This document shows, piece by piece, positions 1 to 8,274 of a stretch of DNA of 64,000 nucleotides. The position numbers were made by a program, and so were the translations under genes. Origin of the DNA: Modestobacter sp. VKM Ac-2985 (GTDB taxonomy: Bacteria > Actinomycetota > Actinomycetes > Mycobacteriales > Geodermatophilaceae); the NCBI RefSeq assembly GCF_026967925.1, contig NZ_JAPVBI010000001.1, positions 124,001 to 188,000 of the forward strand, written 5' to 3'. Each line of letters opens with the position of its first letter. The stretch's first letter is position 1. The notes beneath the pieces were generated by a model, which was not told the DNA's origin, ran no database searches, and worked only from the letters and a program-made list of their open reading frames with translations.

Positions 1-33
1 TGCTCCCTGGTCCCAGTGGTCACGCTTTTGTGG

Positions 34-84
34 CCCTCCTGCAGGGGCCCGCCGCGAGCTTGCGAGCGGTGGGGGGCAGGAGGG
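34..84. terminator. Hairpin upstream of the aldo/keto reductase
   Basis: Nine-base arms ccctcctgc (34-42) and gcaggaggg (76-84) pair perfectly around a GC-rich loop that can fold further. There is no T tract on either side. It is probably the end of an upstream transcript outside the window, or a 5' structural element. Confidence 0.35.
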
Positions 85-93
85 TCCTTCAAC

Positions 94-99
94 TAGCGT
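94..99 (+). promoter_or_regulatory. -10 element of a probable leaderless transcript
   Basis: TAGCGT lies 7 nt before the ATG at 107, and there is no Shine-Dalgarno sequence between them. In actinobacteria a TANNNT box at this distance usually places the transcription start at the start codon, giving leaderless mRNA. Similar TAGNNT boxes precede the sortase gene (11926) and the tRNA (23903). Confidence 0.4.
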
Positions 100-106
100 T
101 GCGGTC

Positions 107-1030
107 ATGCCTCAGCTCCCCGGGACCGATCTGACCGTCAGCGACCTCTGCCTGGGTGGCAACGTCTTCGGCTGGACGGCGGACGAGCCGACGTCCTTCG
201 CCCTGCTCGACCGCTTCCTCGACGCCGTCCCCAGCACCCAGTCGCCGTTCGTCGACACCGCCGAGATGTACGGCGACGGCGTCTCCGAGACGATCTTCGG
301 CAGCTGGATGGCCGAGCGCGGCGTGCGCGACCGGATGGTGGTGGCCACCAAGGCGTCGCCGGGGGACAAGGAGCACCCGCTCTCCGCCCCGGAGATCCGG
401 GCGGCGGCGGAGCGGTCGCTGCGCAACCTGCAGGTCGACACCATCGACCTGTACTACGCCCACTACGACGACGAGACGACGCCGCTGGAGGAGACGCTCA
501 CCGCCTTCGACGAGCTGGTGCAGGCCGGCAAGGTCCGGTACGCGGCGGCGTCGAACTACTCGGCGAAGCGGCTGACCGAGGCGCTGGACACCGCGACGCA
601 GCTGGGCGTCACCGGCTACGTCGCGCTGCAGCCGCACTACAACCTGATGGAGCGCGAGGGCTACGAGGCCGAGCTGGCCGGCGTGGTGGCCGACCGCGGC
701 CTGGGGTCGATGCCCTACTTCGGGCTGGCGCGCGGCTTCCTGACCGGCAAGTACCGGGCGGGGGAGACCATCGACTCGCCGCGGGCCAAGGGCGCCGCGC
801 AGTACGTGGGGGAGAAGGGCGACCGGGTGCTGTCCGCGCTGGCCGAGGTGGCCGAGGCCCACACCGTCACCGGTGCCGCGGTCGCGCTCCGCTGGCTGGC
901 CGACCAGCCGTCGGTCACCGCGCCGATCGCCAGCGGCCGCTCGGTCGAGCAGCTGGCCGACCTGCTGCCGATGCTCGACCTGGTGCTCACCGACGAGGAG
1001 CGGCAGCGGCTCACCGACGCCAGCGCCTGA
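107..1030 (+). CDS. Aldo/keto reductase
   Basis: The 307-residue protein is a complete NADPH-dependent aldo/keto reductase. It would reduce an aldehyde or ketone to the alcohol in the cytoplasm; the substrate cannot be told from sequence. The catalytic tetrad of the TIM-barrel family is visible: Asp50 and Tyr55 in VDTAEMYGDG, Lys82 in ATKASPGD and His119 in YYAHYDD. The C-terminal part carries the IASGRS-type cofactor loop. Length is normal for the family. The ATG is preceded by a -10 box rather than a ribosome-binding site, so translation is probably leaderless. It stands alone and is followed by a strong terminator shared with the convergent small gene. Confidence 0.9.
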   Translation: MPQLPGTDLTVSDLCLGGNVFGWTADEPTSFALLDRFLDAVPSTQSPFVDTAEMYGDGVSETIFGSWMAERGVRDRMVVATKASPGDKEHPLSAPEIRAAAERSLRNLQVDTIDLYYAHYDDETTPLEETLTAFDELVQAGKVRYAAASNYSAKRLTEALDTATQLGVTGYVALQPHYNLMEREGYEAELAGVVADRGLGSMPYFGLARGFLTGKYRAGETIDSPRAKGAAQYVGEKGDRVLSALAEVAEAHTVTGAAVALRWLADQPSVTAPIASGRSVEQLADLLPMLDLVLTDEERQRLTDASA

Positions 1031-1036
1031 GGGAGG

Positions 1037-1062
1037 CCCCGGCCCCGGTGCAGGGGCCGGGG
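1037..1062. terminator. Bidirectional terminator hairpin
   Basis: A perfect 10-bp stem, ccccggcccc (1037-1046) and ggggccgggg (1053-1062), with a 6-nt loop sits between two convergent genes. It has no T run, which is common in high-GC actinobacteria. Confidence 0.7.
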
Positions 1063-1071
1063 GAGCTGCCC

Positions 1072-1245
1072 CTAGGCCGCGACGATGTGGGCGCGGACCT
1101 GGTCGACCAGTTCCGGCGGCACGCTGCCCAGTCCGTGGTCGGCGGTCGCGTGGGCGGCGACCTGACCGAGGACGGCGTCCTCGTCGGGGCCGGTGAACGT
1201 GACGGTGCAGCCGGGGACGACGTCCCCGCAGGCGAAGGTCTTCAT
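1072..1245 (-). CDS. Small DUF1059 protein
   Basis: This 57-residue protein begins MKTFACGDVVPGC and matches the DUF1059 family of small predicted metal-binding proteins: two Cys near the N terminus and His residues in the AAHATADHG segment. No biochemical role is established for the family. The reading frame extends further upstream, but the ATG at 1245 has GGAG 7-8 nt before it and matches the usual N terminus. It is convergent with the aldo/keto reductase and lies downstream of the EAL gene on the same strand, 92 bp away. Confidence 0.75.
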   Translation of the reverse strand: MKTFACGDVVPGCTVTFTGPDEDAVLGQVAAHATADHGLGSVPPELVDQVRAHIVAA

Positions 1246-1337
1246 GCGGGCTCCAGTGCGCAGGTGGTGCGGGACCCGTCCGCCGGGCGGCGGGCCGGGG
1301 TGGTGCACCCGGGGGCGGGGTCAGGGCCCCCGGGGGC

Positions 1338-2426
1338 TCAGGTGGCGGCCGCGGACGCCAGGTCCTCGATCCGCAGCAGGCCGAGGACGGCGCCGCTGCG
1401 GTCGGTGCACAGCACCGGGTCGAACCGGTGCACGGGCGGGCGGGTGAGCGCGCGCTGCAGGGTCTCGGTGACCCCGGCCGACGGGTGCACGCGCAGTGAC
1501 ACCGGCGCCCGGTACGGCACACCGGTCCGCGGGTCGGCGAGCACCAGCTCGGTGGGCACCTCGGCGCGGTCCAGCACGACGTAGGGCGGCGGTCCGTCGT
1601 CGCCGTCGAAGGCCTCCCGCTGGCGGAGCGGGCGCAGCAGGCTGGCGACGCTCTCGGTCAGCTGGGCGCGGGCCACCTGGGTGCGCACCAGCTGCGTGAC
1701 CTGCGGGGACAGCGGGGCGAAGTGCGGTGCGGGGCGGCCGAACAGCCAGCCCTGGGCCAGCGGGACGCCGAGCCGGGCGAAGAGGGCGAGCTCGCCCACG
1801 GTCTCCACGCCCTCGGCGAGCAGCCAGGCGTCGATCCGGCTGGTGAAGGTGCCCACCATCTCCGCCAGCGCGGCCTTCACCGGGTCGGTGTCGGCGCCGG
1901 CGACCAGGGCCCGGTCGAGCTTGACCAGCTGCGGCCGGACCTCGGCGAGCTGCTGGAGGCCGGCGTAGCCGGAGCCGGCGTCGTCGATGGCGATCAGCGC
2001 ACCCCGGCCCCGCAGCGCAGCGGTCTGCTCGCGCAGCGCCGCCAGGTCCGGGGTGGGCATGTGCTCGGTCAGCTCGACGACCACCCGGCGCAGCGTGGCC
2101 GGCTGGGCGAGGGCGGCGGCGACCGGCGCGGTGCCCAGCAGGTGCGGGCTGACGTTGACGGTCAGGAACGTGTTGGGCGGCAGGTCCGGGAGGGCGGCCA
2201 GTGCCTTCCGCAGGGCGAGCGCCTCCAGCTCGGCACCCAGGCCGGCCTCGGCGGCGGCGGCGAACCACACGTCCGGGGAGGCGGTGCCCGGGAACCGCGC
2301 GAGCGCCTCGTAGCCCGCGACCGTGGCCGAGGCCAGGTCGACGATCGGCTGGAAGACGACGGTCAGGTCCTCCTCGCCCGCGAGCAGCGGGCGGCAGTCC
2401 CAGCGGTCCGGGAGGGTCGACGTCAC
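1338..2426 (-). CDS. EAL-domain c-di-GMP phosphodiesterase
   Basis: The 362-residue protein consists of an EAL domain and a C-terminal tail. It would hydrolyse cyclic di-GMP to pGpG. The active-site set is complete: YEALARF (EAL motif), the Asn of VNVSP, ELTEH, IDDAGSG, VKLD and EGVET, so an active enzyme is expected. The last 80 residues (around PYVVLDRAEVP to GLLRIEDLAS) look like a CBS-like or degenerate sensor module. The start is uncertain: the GTG at 2426 gives the natural N terminus, with a purine-rich stretch immediately upstream; an ATG at 2534 would add about 36 residues and overlap the divergent gene. It is divergent from the PP2C phosphatase gene, with 196 bp between them. A GGDEF protein lies at 47 kb. 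Confidence 0.85.
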   Translation of the reverse strand: MTSTLPDRWDCRPLLAGEEDLTVVFQPIVDLASATVAGYEALARFPGTASPDVWFAAAAEAGLGAELEALALRKALAALPDLPPNTFLTVNVSPHLLGTAPVAAALAQPATLRRVVVELTEHMPTPDLAALREQTAALRGRGALIAIDDAGSGYAGLQQLAEVRPQLVKLDRALVAGADTDPVKAALAEMVGTFTSRIDAWLLAEGVETVGELALFARLGVPLAQGWLFGRPAPHFAPLSPQVTQLVRTQVARAQLTESVASLLRPLRQREAFDGDDGPPPYVVLDRAEVPTELVLADPRTGVPYRAPVSLRVHPSAGVTETLQRALTRPPVHRFDPVLCTDRSGAVLGLLRIEDLASAAAT

Positions 2427-2622
2427 CTCTTCTGGATCGGCCGGACCGCCGACCTCCTTGAGGCCGCCCCACCCCCGCGGGGGACACCGCTCCGGCCGCC
2501 GGTGCCGGGCCTCCTCTGCCGGACGTGCCAGCATGGAGCAGCCCGCCACGAGCAGGGCGTGCCGGCGGCCGCCGGCACCCGTGTCCGGCCTGGCCGGCGC
2601 CAGCAGGGGGAGGCTGCCAGCC

Positions 2623-5448
2623 GTGCCCGCACCGAGCACGCCTGCCGAACCGGACCCGCTGGGCGATCCGGCTCGGGTCGCGGTGGCCCGACGACTGCTC
2701 GCCGAGCTGCCCGGGAGTGCGCCGTTCGACCGGCTGGCCCACCTCGCCAGCCGGCTGCTGGCCGTCCCGACGGCGCAGGTCGTGCTGCTCACCGACGTCG
2801 CGGTGCGGGTCGGCGGCTGTGGTCGGCCGACGGCGCTGGGCTCGGCCACCCCGCTGGGCCAGGTGCCCGGCAGCGTCGCTGCTCGCCTGCGGGCACCGCT
2901 GGTGGTGCCCGACGCCGCCACCGACCCGCGGGTCGCCGGACAGTCGGCGGTGGCCTCCGGCGAGGTCCGCAGCTGCCTGTCCGTGCCGCTGGTGCTCGCC
3001 GCCGGTGACGTGGTGGGTGCGCTGACCCTGCTCTCCCCGGAGGTCCGGGCCTGGAGCGAGGACGACGTCGTCCTCGCCGGGGAGGTGGCCGCCACCGTCG
3101 TCACCGAGCTGGAGCTGGTCGCCGCCTCGATCGCGGTGCGCTCCTCGCTGAGCCGGCTGGAGCTGACCCTGGAGGCCAGCGAGGTCGGCAGCTGGGAACG
3201 CGATCTGCGCACCGGGGTGACCACCTGGGACGAGCGCAACGCCGCGATCTTCGGGCTCCCGGGCCCGGTCGTGCTGCTCGGCGACGAGGAGATGGGGCAG
3301 CGGATCCACCCCGGCGACCACGGTGCGCTGCAGCAGGCGATGGACGCGGCCCTCACCGGCACGGGTGAGTTCGTCGTCGAGATGCGGGTGCTGCGGACCG
3401 ATGGCGAGGTGCGCTGGACGGTCTCCCGGGGCCGGGTGGCCCGGGACCAGTCGGGTGAGCCCGTGCGCCTGCTCGGCACCACCGTGGACGTCACCGAGGC
3501 GCGGCAGCAGGCGCAGCTGCGGCTGGCTGCGGTCCAGCGCGCCGCGGTGATCGCCGAGGTCGCTGCCGAGCTGGCCAACGCCGACCGGATGTCGGAGCTG
3601 GCCGAGGCGGCCCTGCGCGGCGCGGCCGTGCTGGGCGCCGACGCCAGCGCGCTGGCCGTCTTCGCCGCCGGCCGCGGTCCGCTGCGGCTGCACATGACCC
3701 GTCGTCTCGTCGACGCCGTCGAGTCGAGCACCGATGCCGTCCTGTCCGAGGAGGGCGTGGAGCTCCCGCTCGACGACGAGCTCCCCACCCAGTACGTGGC
3801 CCGGCACGGGGAGCCGGTGCTGCTGGGTGACCGGGCGGTGGCGGTGGCCCGTTTCCCGCGGATGGCGCACGTCGGTGACCTGGTCGGCGTCCGGGCCCTC
3901 GCCGCTCTGCCGCTGCGGCTGGAGGGCCGCCTGCTGGGGAGCTTCACCGCGGTCTGGGCCGAGGACCACGTCTTCACCTCCGAGGACGTCGAGCTGCTCT
4001 CCGCGCTCACCGCGCAGATCGGGCTGAGCGTCTCCCGGCTGCACGCGGACGCCCAGCGGGACGCCGCACTGGCGGAGATGGCCGCGGCCAACGTCCGGCT
4101 GGAGCTGCTGGCCGAGATCGGGCGGGTGTTCTCGGGGACCCTCGAGATCACCGAGCAGCTGGGCCGGCTGGCCGAGCTGGTGGTACCTGCGCTCGGCGAC
4201 TGGTGCTGGGTCGTCGTCACCGACGAGCACGGCCGGATGCGCCAGCTGGCCTCGGCGCACCGGGACCGCGCCAGGTCGGCGGAGCTGGCCGACTACGTGC
4301 GCGGGATGGTCGCCGGGATGACCGAGCACGCCGCCGCCCGGGTGGTCACCCGCACCGGACGGCCGCTGCGCGTACCGGGCCTGGACGCCGCCTACGTCGC
4401 CCGGGCGCTGCCGGACGCCGCGGCCCGCGAGCAGCTGGCCCGGTTGGACCCCGACTCCGGCATCGTCGTCCCACTGGTCAGCCGCGGGCGCACCCTCGGG
4501 GCGCTGGGCCTGTACGTGAGCGCCGAGCGGGGCCGGCACACCGACGTCGAGCTGGACACCGCCCTCGAGCTCGGGCGGCGGGCCGGGGTGGCGCTGCAGC
4601 AGGCCCGGATGTTCGATCAGCAACGGCAGCTGGCCGAGACCCTGCAGCGCAGCATGCTGACCGCGCCGCCGGCACCGGACCACTGCGAGATCGCCGTCCG
4701 GTACGTGCCGGCTGCGGCCGGGGCCGAGGTCGGCGGCGACTGGTACGACGCCTTCGTCCAGCCCGACGGGGCGACCATGCTGGTGATCGGGGACGTCGTC
4801 GGGCACGACAGCCGGGCGGCGGCGGCGATGGGCCAGCTGCGCGGGCTGCTGCGCGGCATCGGGCACCACACCGGTGGCACCCCGGCGGAGGTGCTCACCG
4901 GCCTGGACCGGGCCAGCGCCGGGCTGGACCTCGACGTGATGGCCACCGCGTTGATCGCCCGGCTGGAGCAGGACCCCCCGGAGCTGGCGGCAGCCGAGAC
5001 CCGCGTCCGCTGGGCGACCGCCGGGCACCCGCCGCCCGTGCTGCTGAGCGCGGACGGGGAGGTGACCGTCCTGGACGGCGGTGACCCCGACCTGCTGCTC
5101 GGGGTCGACCCGGACACCGTGCGCAGCGACCGGGTCGCGGTCATCGGCCGCGGTGGCACCCTGCTGCTCTACACCGACGGTCTCGTGGAGCGGCGCGACC
5201 GGGACCTCGACGCCGGGGTCGCGGAGCTCTGCCGGGTGCTGGCCGGGCTCACCGAGCTGCCGCTGCAGCAGCTGTGCGACCGGCTGCTGCAGCGGATGTA
5301 CCTGCCCGACACCGAGGACGACGTCGCGCTGCTGGCGGTCCGGCTGCACCCGCAGGACGCGCCGCGGCCGGCCGAGGCCGGCCCGCAGCGCGTCCCGCCG
5401 GGGATCGAGCCGGCCCCGGGGGTGCACCCGGAGGCCAACCGCAGCTGA
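2623..5448 (+). CDS. GAF-PAS-GAF-GAF-PP2C (SpoIIE-type) phosphatase
   Basis: This 941-residue soluble protein carries an N-terminal GAF-like domain (about 20-165), a PAS domain (about 170-300, GSWERDLRTGVTTWDERN), two further GAF domains (about 310-480 and 485-660) and a C-terminal PP2C/SpoIIE phosphatase domain (about 670-905). The phosphatase carries the metal-binding Asp residues in GGDWYDAF and IGDVVGHD and LLLYTDGLVERRD. Such RsbU-like enzymes dephosphorylate anti-anti-sigma factors and so release stress sigma factors; that target is inferred, since no partner is encoded nearby. The GTG at 2623 is chosen because GGGGGAGG lies 9 nt upstream; an ATG at 2533 is possible. It ends 8 bp from the convergent acyl-CoA dehydrogenase gene. 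Confidence 0.9.
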   Translation: MPAPSTPAEPDPLGDPARVAVARRLLAELPGSAPFDRLAHLASRLLAVPTAQVVLLTDVAVRVGGCGRPTALGSATPLGQVPGSVAARLRAPLVVPDAATDPRVAGQSAVASGEVRSCLSVPLVLAAGDVVGALTLLSPEVRAWSEDDVVLAGEVAATVVTELELVAASIAVRSSLSRLELTLEASEVGSWERDLRTGVTTWDERNAAIFGLPGPVVLLGDEEMGQRIHPGDHGALQQAMDAALTGTGEFVVEMRVLRTDGEVRWTVSRGRVARDQSGEPVRLLGTTVDVTEARQQAQLRLAAVQRAAVIAEVAAELANADRMSELAEAALRGAAVLGADASALAVFAAGRGPLRLHMTRRLVDAVESSTDAVLSEEGVELPLDDELPTQYVARHGEPVLLGDRAVAVARFPRMAHVGDLVGVRALAALPLRLEGRLLGSFTAVWAEDHVFTSEDVELLSALTAQIGLSVSRLHADAQRDAALAEMAAANVRLELLAEIGRVFSGTLEITEQLGRLAELVVPALGDWCWVVVTDEHGRMRQLASAHRDRARSAELADYVRGMVAGMTEHAAARVVTRTGRPLRVPGLDAAYVARALPDAAAREQLARLDPDSGIVVPLVSRGRTLGALGLYVSAERGRHTDVELDTALELGRRAGVALQQARMFDQQRQLAETLQRSMLTAPPAPDHCEIAVRYVPAAAGAEVGGDWYDAFVQPDGATMLVIGDVVGHDSRAAAAMGQLRGLLRGIGHHTGGTPAEVLTGLDRASAGLDLDVMATALIARLEQDPPELAAAETRVRWATAGHPPPVLLSADGEVTVLDGGDPDLLLGVDPDTVRSDRVAVIGRGGTLLLYTDGLVERRDRDLDAGVAELCRVLAGLTELPLQQLCDRLLQRMYLPDTEDDVALLAVRLHPQDAPRPAEAGPQRVPPGIEPAPGVHPEANRS

Positions 5449-5456
5449 GGGCCCTG

Positions 5457-7499
5457 CTACTGGGCGGGGGCCATCTCCAGGTCGGTCGCGGTGGCGTCCT
5501 GCTGGGGCTCGGCCCCACCGGCGCGCAGCGCGTCGTCGTGCGCGGCCATCGCCTCCTGCCGGCCGGGCTCCTCGGCCACGATCGCGCAGTTGAGCCAGGC
5601 CTCGGGGACGGCGAAGGCGTCGACCAGCGTGCGCATGTGCGGCCGCAGCTCCTTGAGCAGGTCGTTCACCACCCCGGTCAACGCCTTGGCCCGGGTGGGG
5701 GTGAGCCGGCCGTGCTCGAGGAACCAGCCCTTGTCGGCCTCGATGGTGCTCAGCGCGTAGAGGTCGCAGAGCCGGGCCAGCAGCGCCTTCGCGGCCGGGT
5801 CGGGAGTGCGCTCGATGCCCGCGACGAAGGCCTCCAGCACCACCCGGTCGATGTGCGCCTGGGCTGCGGCGAGCACGTGGTCCTGCACGTCGTTGAAGAT
5901 GTCGAACGGCCGGTCCTTCTTGGTCGCAGCGCCGCCACGCAGCCGCCGGATCGCGCTCTCCAGGACGTGCTTCTCGCGGTCCTCGAACGCGGCCAGCTGC
6001 CAGCCCCGGTCGAGCATCGAGACGTCCTCGTCCCGGCCGGGCACGGCGTCGACCAGCCGCTGGATCAGCCCGCGCGCCGCCGTCCGCTCCAGCACCGTCT
6101 CGCGCACCTGCTCGGCGACGAACGCGGCCCGGCCCCAGCCGTCCAGCGAGCCGAACGCGTCCCGGTAGCCGGTGAGCAGGCCCTTGGCGACCAGCTGCAT
6201 CAGCACGGTGTTGTCGCCCTCGAAGGTGGTGAAGACGTCGGTGTCGGCCTTCAGCGTGGGCAGCCGGTTCTCCGCCAGGTAGCCCGCCCCGCCGCAGGCC
6301 TCGCGGCACAGCTGGATGGTCCGGGTGGCGTGCCAGGTGGTCACGGCCTTCAGCCCGGCCGCCCGGGACTCCAGCTCGCGCTGCGCCACCTCGTCGACGT
6401 CGTCCGCCCCGAGCACGTCGTGCATGGTCGAGGTCAGCTCCTCCTGCGCGAAGCTCAGGGCGTAGGTCGTCGCCAGCGCGGGCAGCAGCTTGCGCTGGTG
6501 CACCAGGTAGTCGTTGATCACGACCTCGCGGTCCTCGCCGGGGGCGGAGAACTGGCGGCGGGTGTCGCCGTAGCGGACGGCGATCTCCAGGGCCACCTTG
6601 GTCGCCGACCCGGCCGAGCCGCCCACGCTGACCCGCCCGCGCACCAGGGTGCCGAGCATGGTGAAGAACCGTCGGGTCTCGTTCTCGATCGAGCTGGTGT
6701 AGGTGCCGTCGGCGGCCACCTGGCCGTAGCGGTCCAGCAGCATGTCGCGGGGCACGGTGACGTGGTCGAAGGTCAGCCGCCCGTTGTCCACGCCGAGCAG
6801 CCCCGCCTTCGGGCCGTCGTCGCCGATCGTCACGCCGGGCACCGGGGCGCCCTCGGCGTCCCGGATCGGGACCAGGAACGCGTGCACGCCCCGTCCCTCG
6901 CCCAGGGTGACCAGCTGGGCGAAGACGACGGCCATCCGGCCGTCCTTGGCGGCGTTGCCGATGTAGTCCTTGCGCGCGGCCTCGTGCGGGGTGTGCAGGT
7001 CGAAGGTCTGCGTGGCCGGGTCGTAGGTGCAGGTGGTGCGCAGCTGCTGGACGTCGGAGCCGTGGCCGGTCTCGGTCATGGCGAAGCAGCCGGGCAGGGC
7101 GAAGCTCATGATGTCGGGCAGGTACCGGTCGTGCTGGCGCTTCGTGCCCAGCGCCTGGACCGCACCGCCGAACAGCCCCCACTGCACGCCGGCCTTGACC
7201 ATCAGCGACAGGTCGGCCTGGGCGAGCATCTCGATCGCGGTGACCGAGCCGCCGGCGTCGTCCGCGCCGCCGTACTCGACGGGGAAGCCGAGGGAGACCC
7301 GGCCGGTGGTGGCCAGCTCCGCTGCCAGCGCGGTGACCCGTTCCCGCGCCTCGGTCATCGACTCGCCGTACACGGGGGCGTACCGGGCGTCGCCCAGCTG
7401 CTCGCGGCTGTCCCGGCGTACCTGCGCCCAGCGGCCGTCGAGGACCTCGGTGAGCCGCGCGGCGTCGACCGGCGTCAGGGGGGTGGGGGTGCTGGTCAT
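5457..7499 (-). CDS. Acyl-CoA dehydrogenase / oxidase family protein
   Basis: The 680-residue flavoprotein would catalyse the first, FAD-dependent step of fatty acyl-CoA beta-oxidation. The N-terminal and middle acyl-CoA dehydrogenase domains include CFAMTETGHGSD, and the C-terminal half resembles acyl-CoA oxidases, with FTTFEGDNTVLMQLVAKGLL. Whether it passes electrons to ETF or to oxygen cannot be read from sequence. The ATG at 7499 has GGAGGAATC before it and overlaps the stop of the upstream TetR gene in an ATGA, so the two are translationally coupled. With the divergent thiolase, FabG4 and MaoC genes it forms a lipid block like the fadE5-fadA2-fabG4-htdX region of Mycobacterium tuberculosis. 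Confidence 0.88.
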   Translation of the reverse strand: MTSTPTPLTPVDAARLTEVLDGRWAQVRRDSREQLGDARYAPVYGESMTEARERVTALAAELATTGRVSLGFPVEYGGADDAGGSVTAIEMLAQADLSLMVKAGVQWGLFGGAVQALGTKRQHDRYLPDIMSFALPGCFAMTETGHGSDVQQLRTTCTYDPATQTFDLHTPHEAARKDYIGNAAKDGRMAVVFAQLVTLGEGRGVHAFLVPIRDAEGAPVPGVTIGDDGPKAGLLGVDNGRLTFDHVTVPRDMLLDRYGQVAADGTYTSSIENETRRFFTMLGTLVRGRVSVGGSAGSATKVALEIAVRYGDTRRQFSAPGEDREVVINDYLVHQRKLLPALATTYALSFAQEELTSTMHDVLGADDVDEVAQRELESRAAGLKAVTTWHATRTIQLCREACGGAGYLAENRLPTLKADTDVFTTFEGDNTVLMQLVAKGLLTGYRDAFGSLDGWGRAAFVAEQVRETVLERTAARGLIQRLVDAVPGRDEDVSMLDRGWQLAAFEDREKHVLESAIRRLRGGAATKKDRPFDIFNDVQDHVLAAAQAHIDRVVLEAFVAGIERTPDPAAKALLARLCDLYALSTIEADKGWFLEHGRLTPTRAKALTGVVNDLLKELRPHMRTLVDAFAVPEAWLNCAIVAEEPGRQEAMAAHDDALRAGGAEPQQDATATDLEMAPAQ

Positions 7500-8176
7500 G
7501 ATTCCTCCATCGGACTCGCGGGGGTCTGGGTTGAGGGGTCCGGGGCGACGACACCGCGCAGGCCCAGCCAGGCCAGGTCGGTGAGGTGGGTCGCCAGCTC
7601 GGTACGGGGCATGGGGCGGTCGGCGCGCAACCACCAGTCGGCGGCGGCCCGGACCAGGCCGATGACGCCGTGCCCCCAGGGGGCGGCCGCGGCGGTGTCC
7701 TGCCCGGCGCTGGTCAGCGCGGCGCCGACCAGCGCGCCGACCTCGTCGCCGACCAGGTCGGACAGGCTGCTGATCGGGTCGGCATCGACCGGGCGGTCCG
7801 CCAGCGCCTGCCCGACGACGAACCGGTAGACCTCGGGGTCGGCCTCGATGAAGGCCAGGTAGGTCTCCACGGCGGCGGTCACCATCTGCCGCGGGTGGTC
7901 GCTGCTGCCCATCGCCTCCCGCAGCTTGCGGGTGAGCTGCTCGGCGACCCGCGCGCAGACGGCGACGTAGAGCTCGCTGCGGTCGGTGAAGTGCCGGTAG
8001 ACGACGGTCTTGCTGGTGCCGGCCTCGGCCGCGATCTCCTCCATGCCCACGCCGGCACCGTGCTTGCCGACCGCGGCCAGGGCGGCGTCGACCAGCTGCT
8101 CGCGGCGCGCCCGGCGGTGCTCGTCCCAGCGGGAGTCGCGCCGATCGCGTGGGCTGGCCGCCGTCTCCGTGTTCAC
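7496..8176 (-). CDS. TetR-family regulator of the fatty-acid block
   Basis: This 226-residue repressor has an N-terminal TetR helix-turn-helix (about residues 35-80, with MEEIAAEAGTSKTVVYRHF) and a variable ligand-binding C-terminal part. It is the first gene of an operon with the acyl-CoA dehydrogenase and is divergent from the thiolase gene. GTG at 8176 is chosen as start (VNTETAAS), because a longer frame would run through the operator. Two overlapping palindromes directly upstream (8182-8207) are the likely binding site, so the protein should repress itself and both divergent lipid transcripts. The ligand is probably a long-chain acyl-CoA by analogy with other fad regulators; that is inference. 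Confidence 0.88.
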   Translation of the reverse strand: MNTETAASPRDRRDSRWDEHRRARREQLVDAALAAVGKHGAGVGMEEIAAEAGTSKTVVYRHFTDRSELYVAVCARVAEQLTRKLREAMGSSDHPRQMVTAAVETYLAFIEADPEVYRFVVGQALADRPVDADPISSLSDLVGDEVGALVGAALTSAGQDTAAAAPWGHGVIGLVRAAADWWLRADRPMPRTELATHLTDLAWLGLRGVVAPDPSTQTPASPMEES

Positions 8177-8181
8177 GCAAC

Positions 8182-8207
8182 CGACGGTACCTGATACCGT
8201 CGGTATC
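8182..8207. promoter_or_regulatory. TetR operator (two overlapping palindromes)
   Basis: A 15-bp perfect palindrome gataccgtcggtatc (8193-8207) overlaps another with 8-bp arms, cgacggta (8182-8189) and taccgtcg (8195-8202). It begins 6 bp upstream of the TetR start codon, in the divergent promoter region. The half-site TACCG repeats give room for two TetR dimers, as in QacR-like binding. Confidence 0.7.
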
Positions 8208-8228
8208 GAGCATTGACCTGAGTCGACC

Positions 8229-8252
8229 CCACCAAAATGGCCATTTTGGTGG
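8229..8252. promoter_or_regulatory. 24-bp perfect palindrome before the thiolase gene
   Basis: The 12-base half ccaccaaaatgg (8229-8240) is followed immediately by its exact reverse complement (8241-8252), centred on aaaatggccatttt. It lies 22 bp before the thiolase start and differs from the TetR operator, so a second regulator may act here. With no loop it is a protein site rather than a terminator. Confidence 0.55.
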
Positions 8253-8274
8253 TGACCACCTCCTGGAGGTCCCC

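Noticed and set aside
1321-7554. 2077-codon open frame on the minus strand
   Set aside because: It runs across several real genes on both strands and has Arg/Pro/Ala-rich composition without domains. It is a GC-driven shadow frame.
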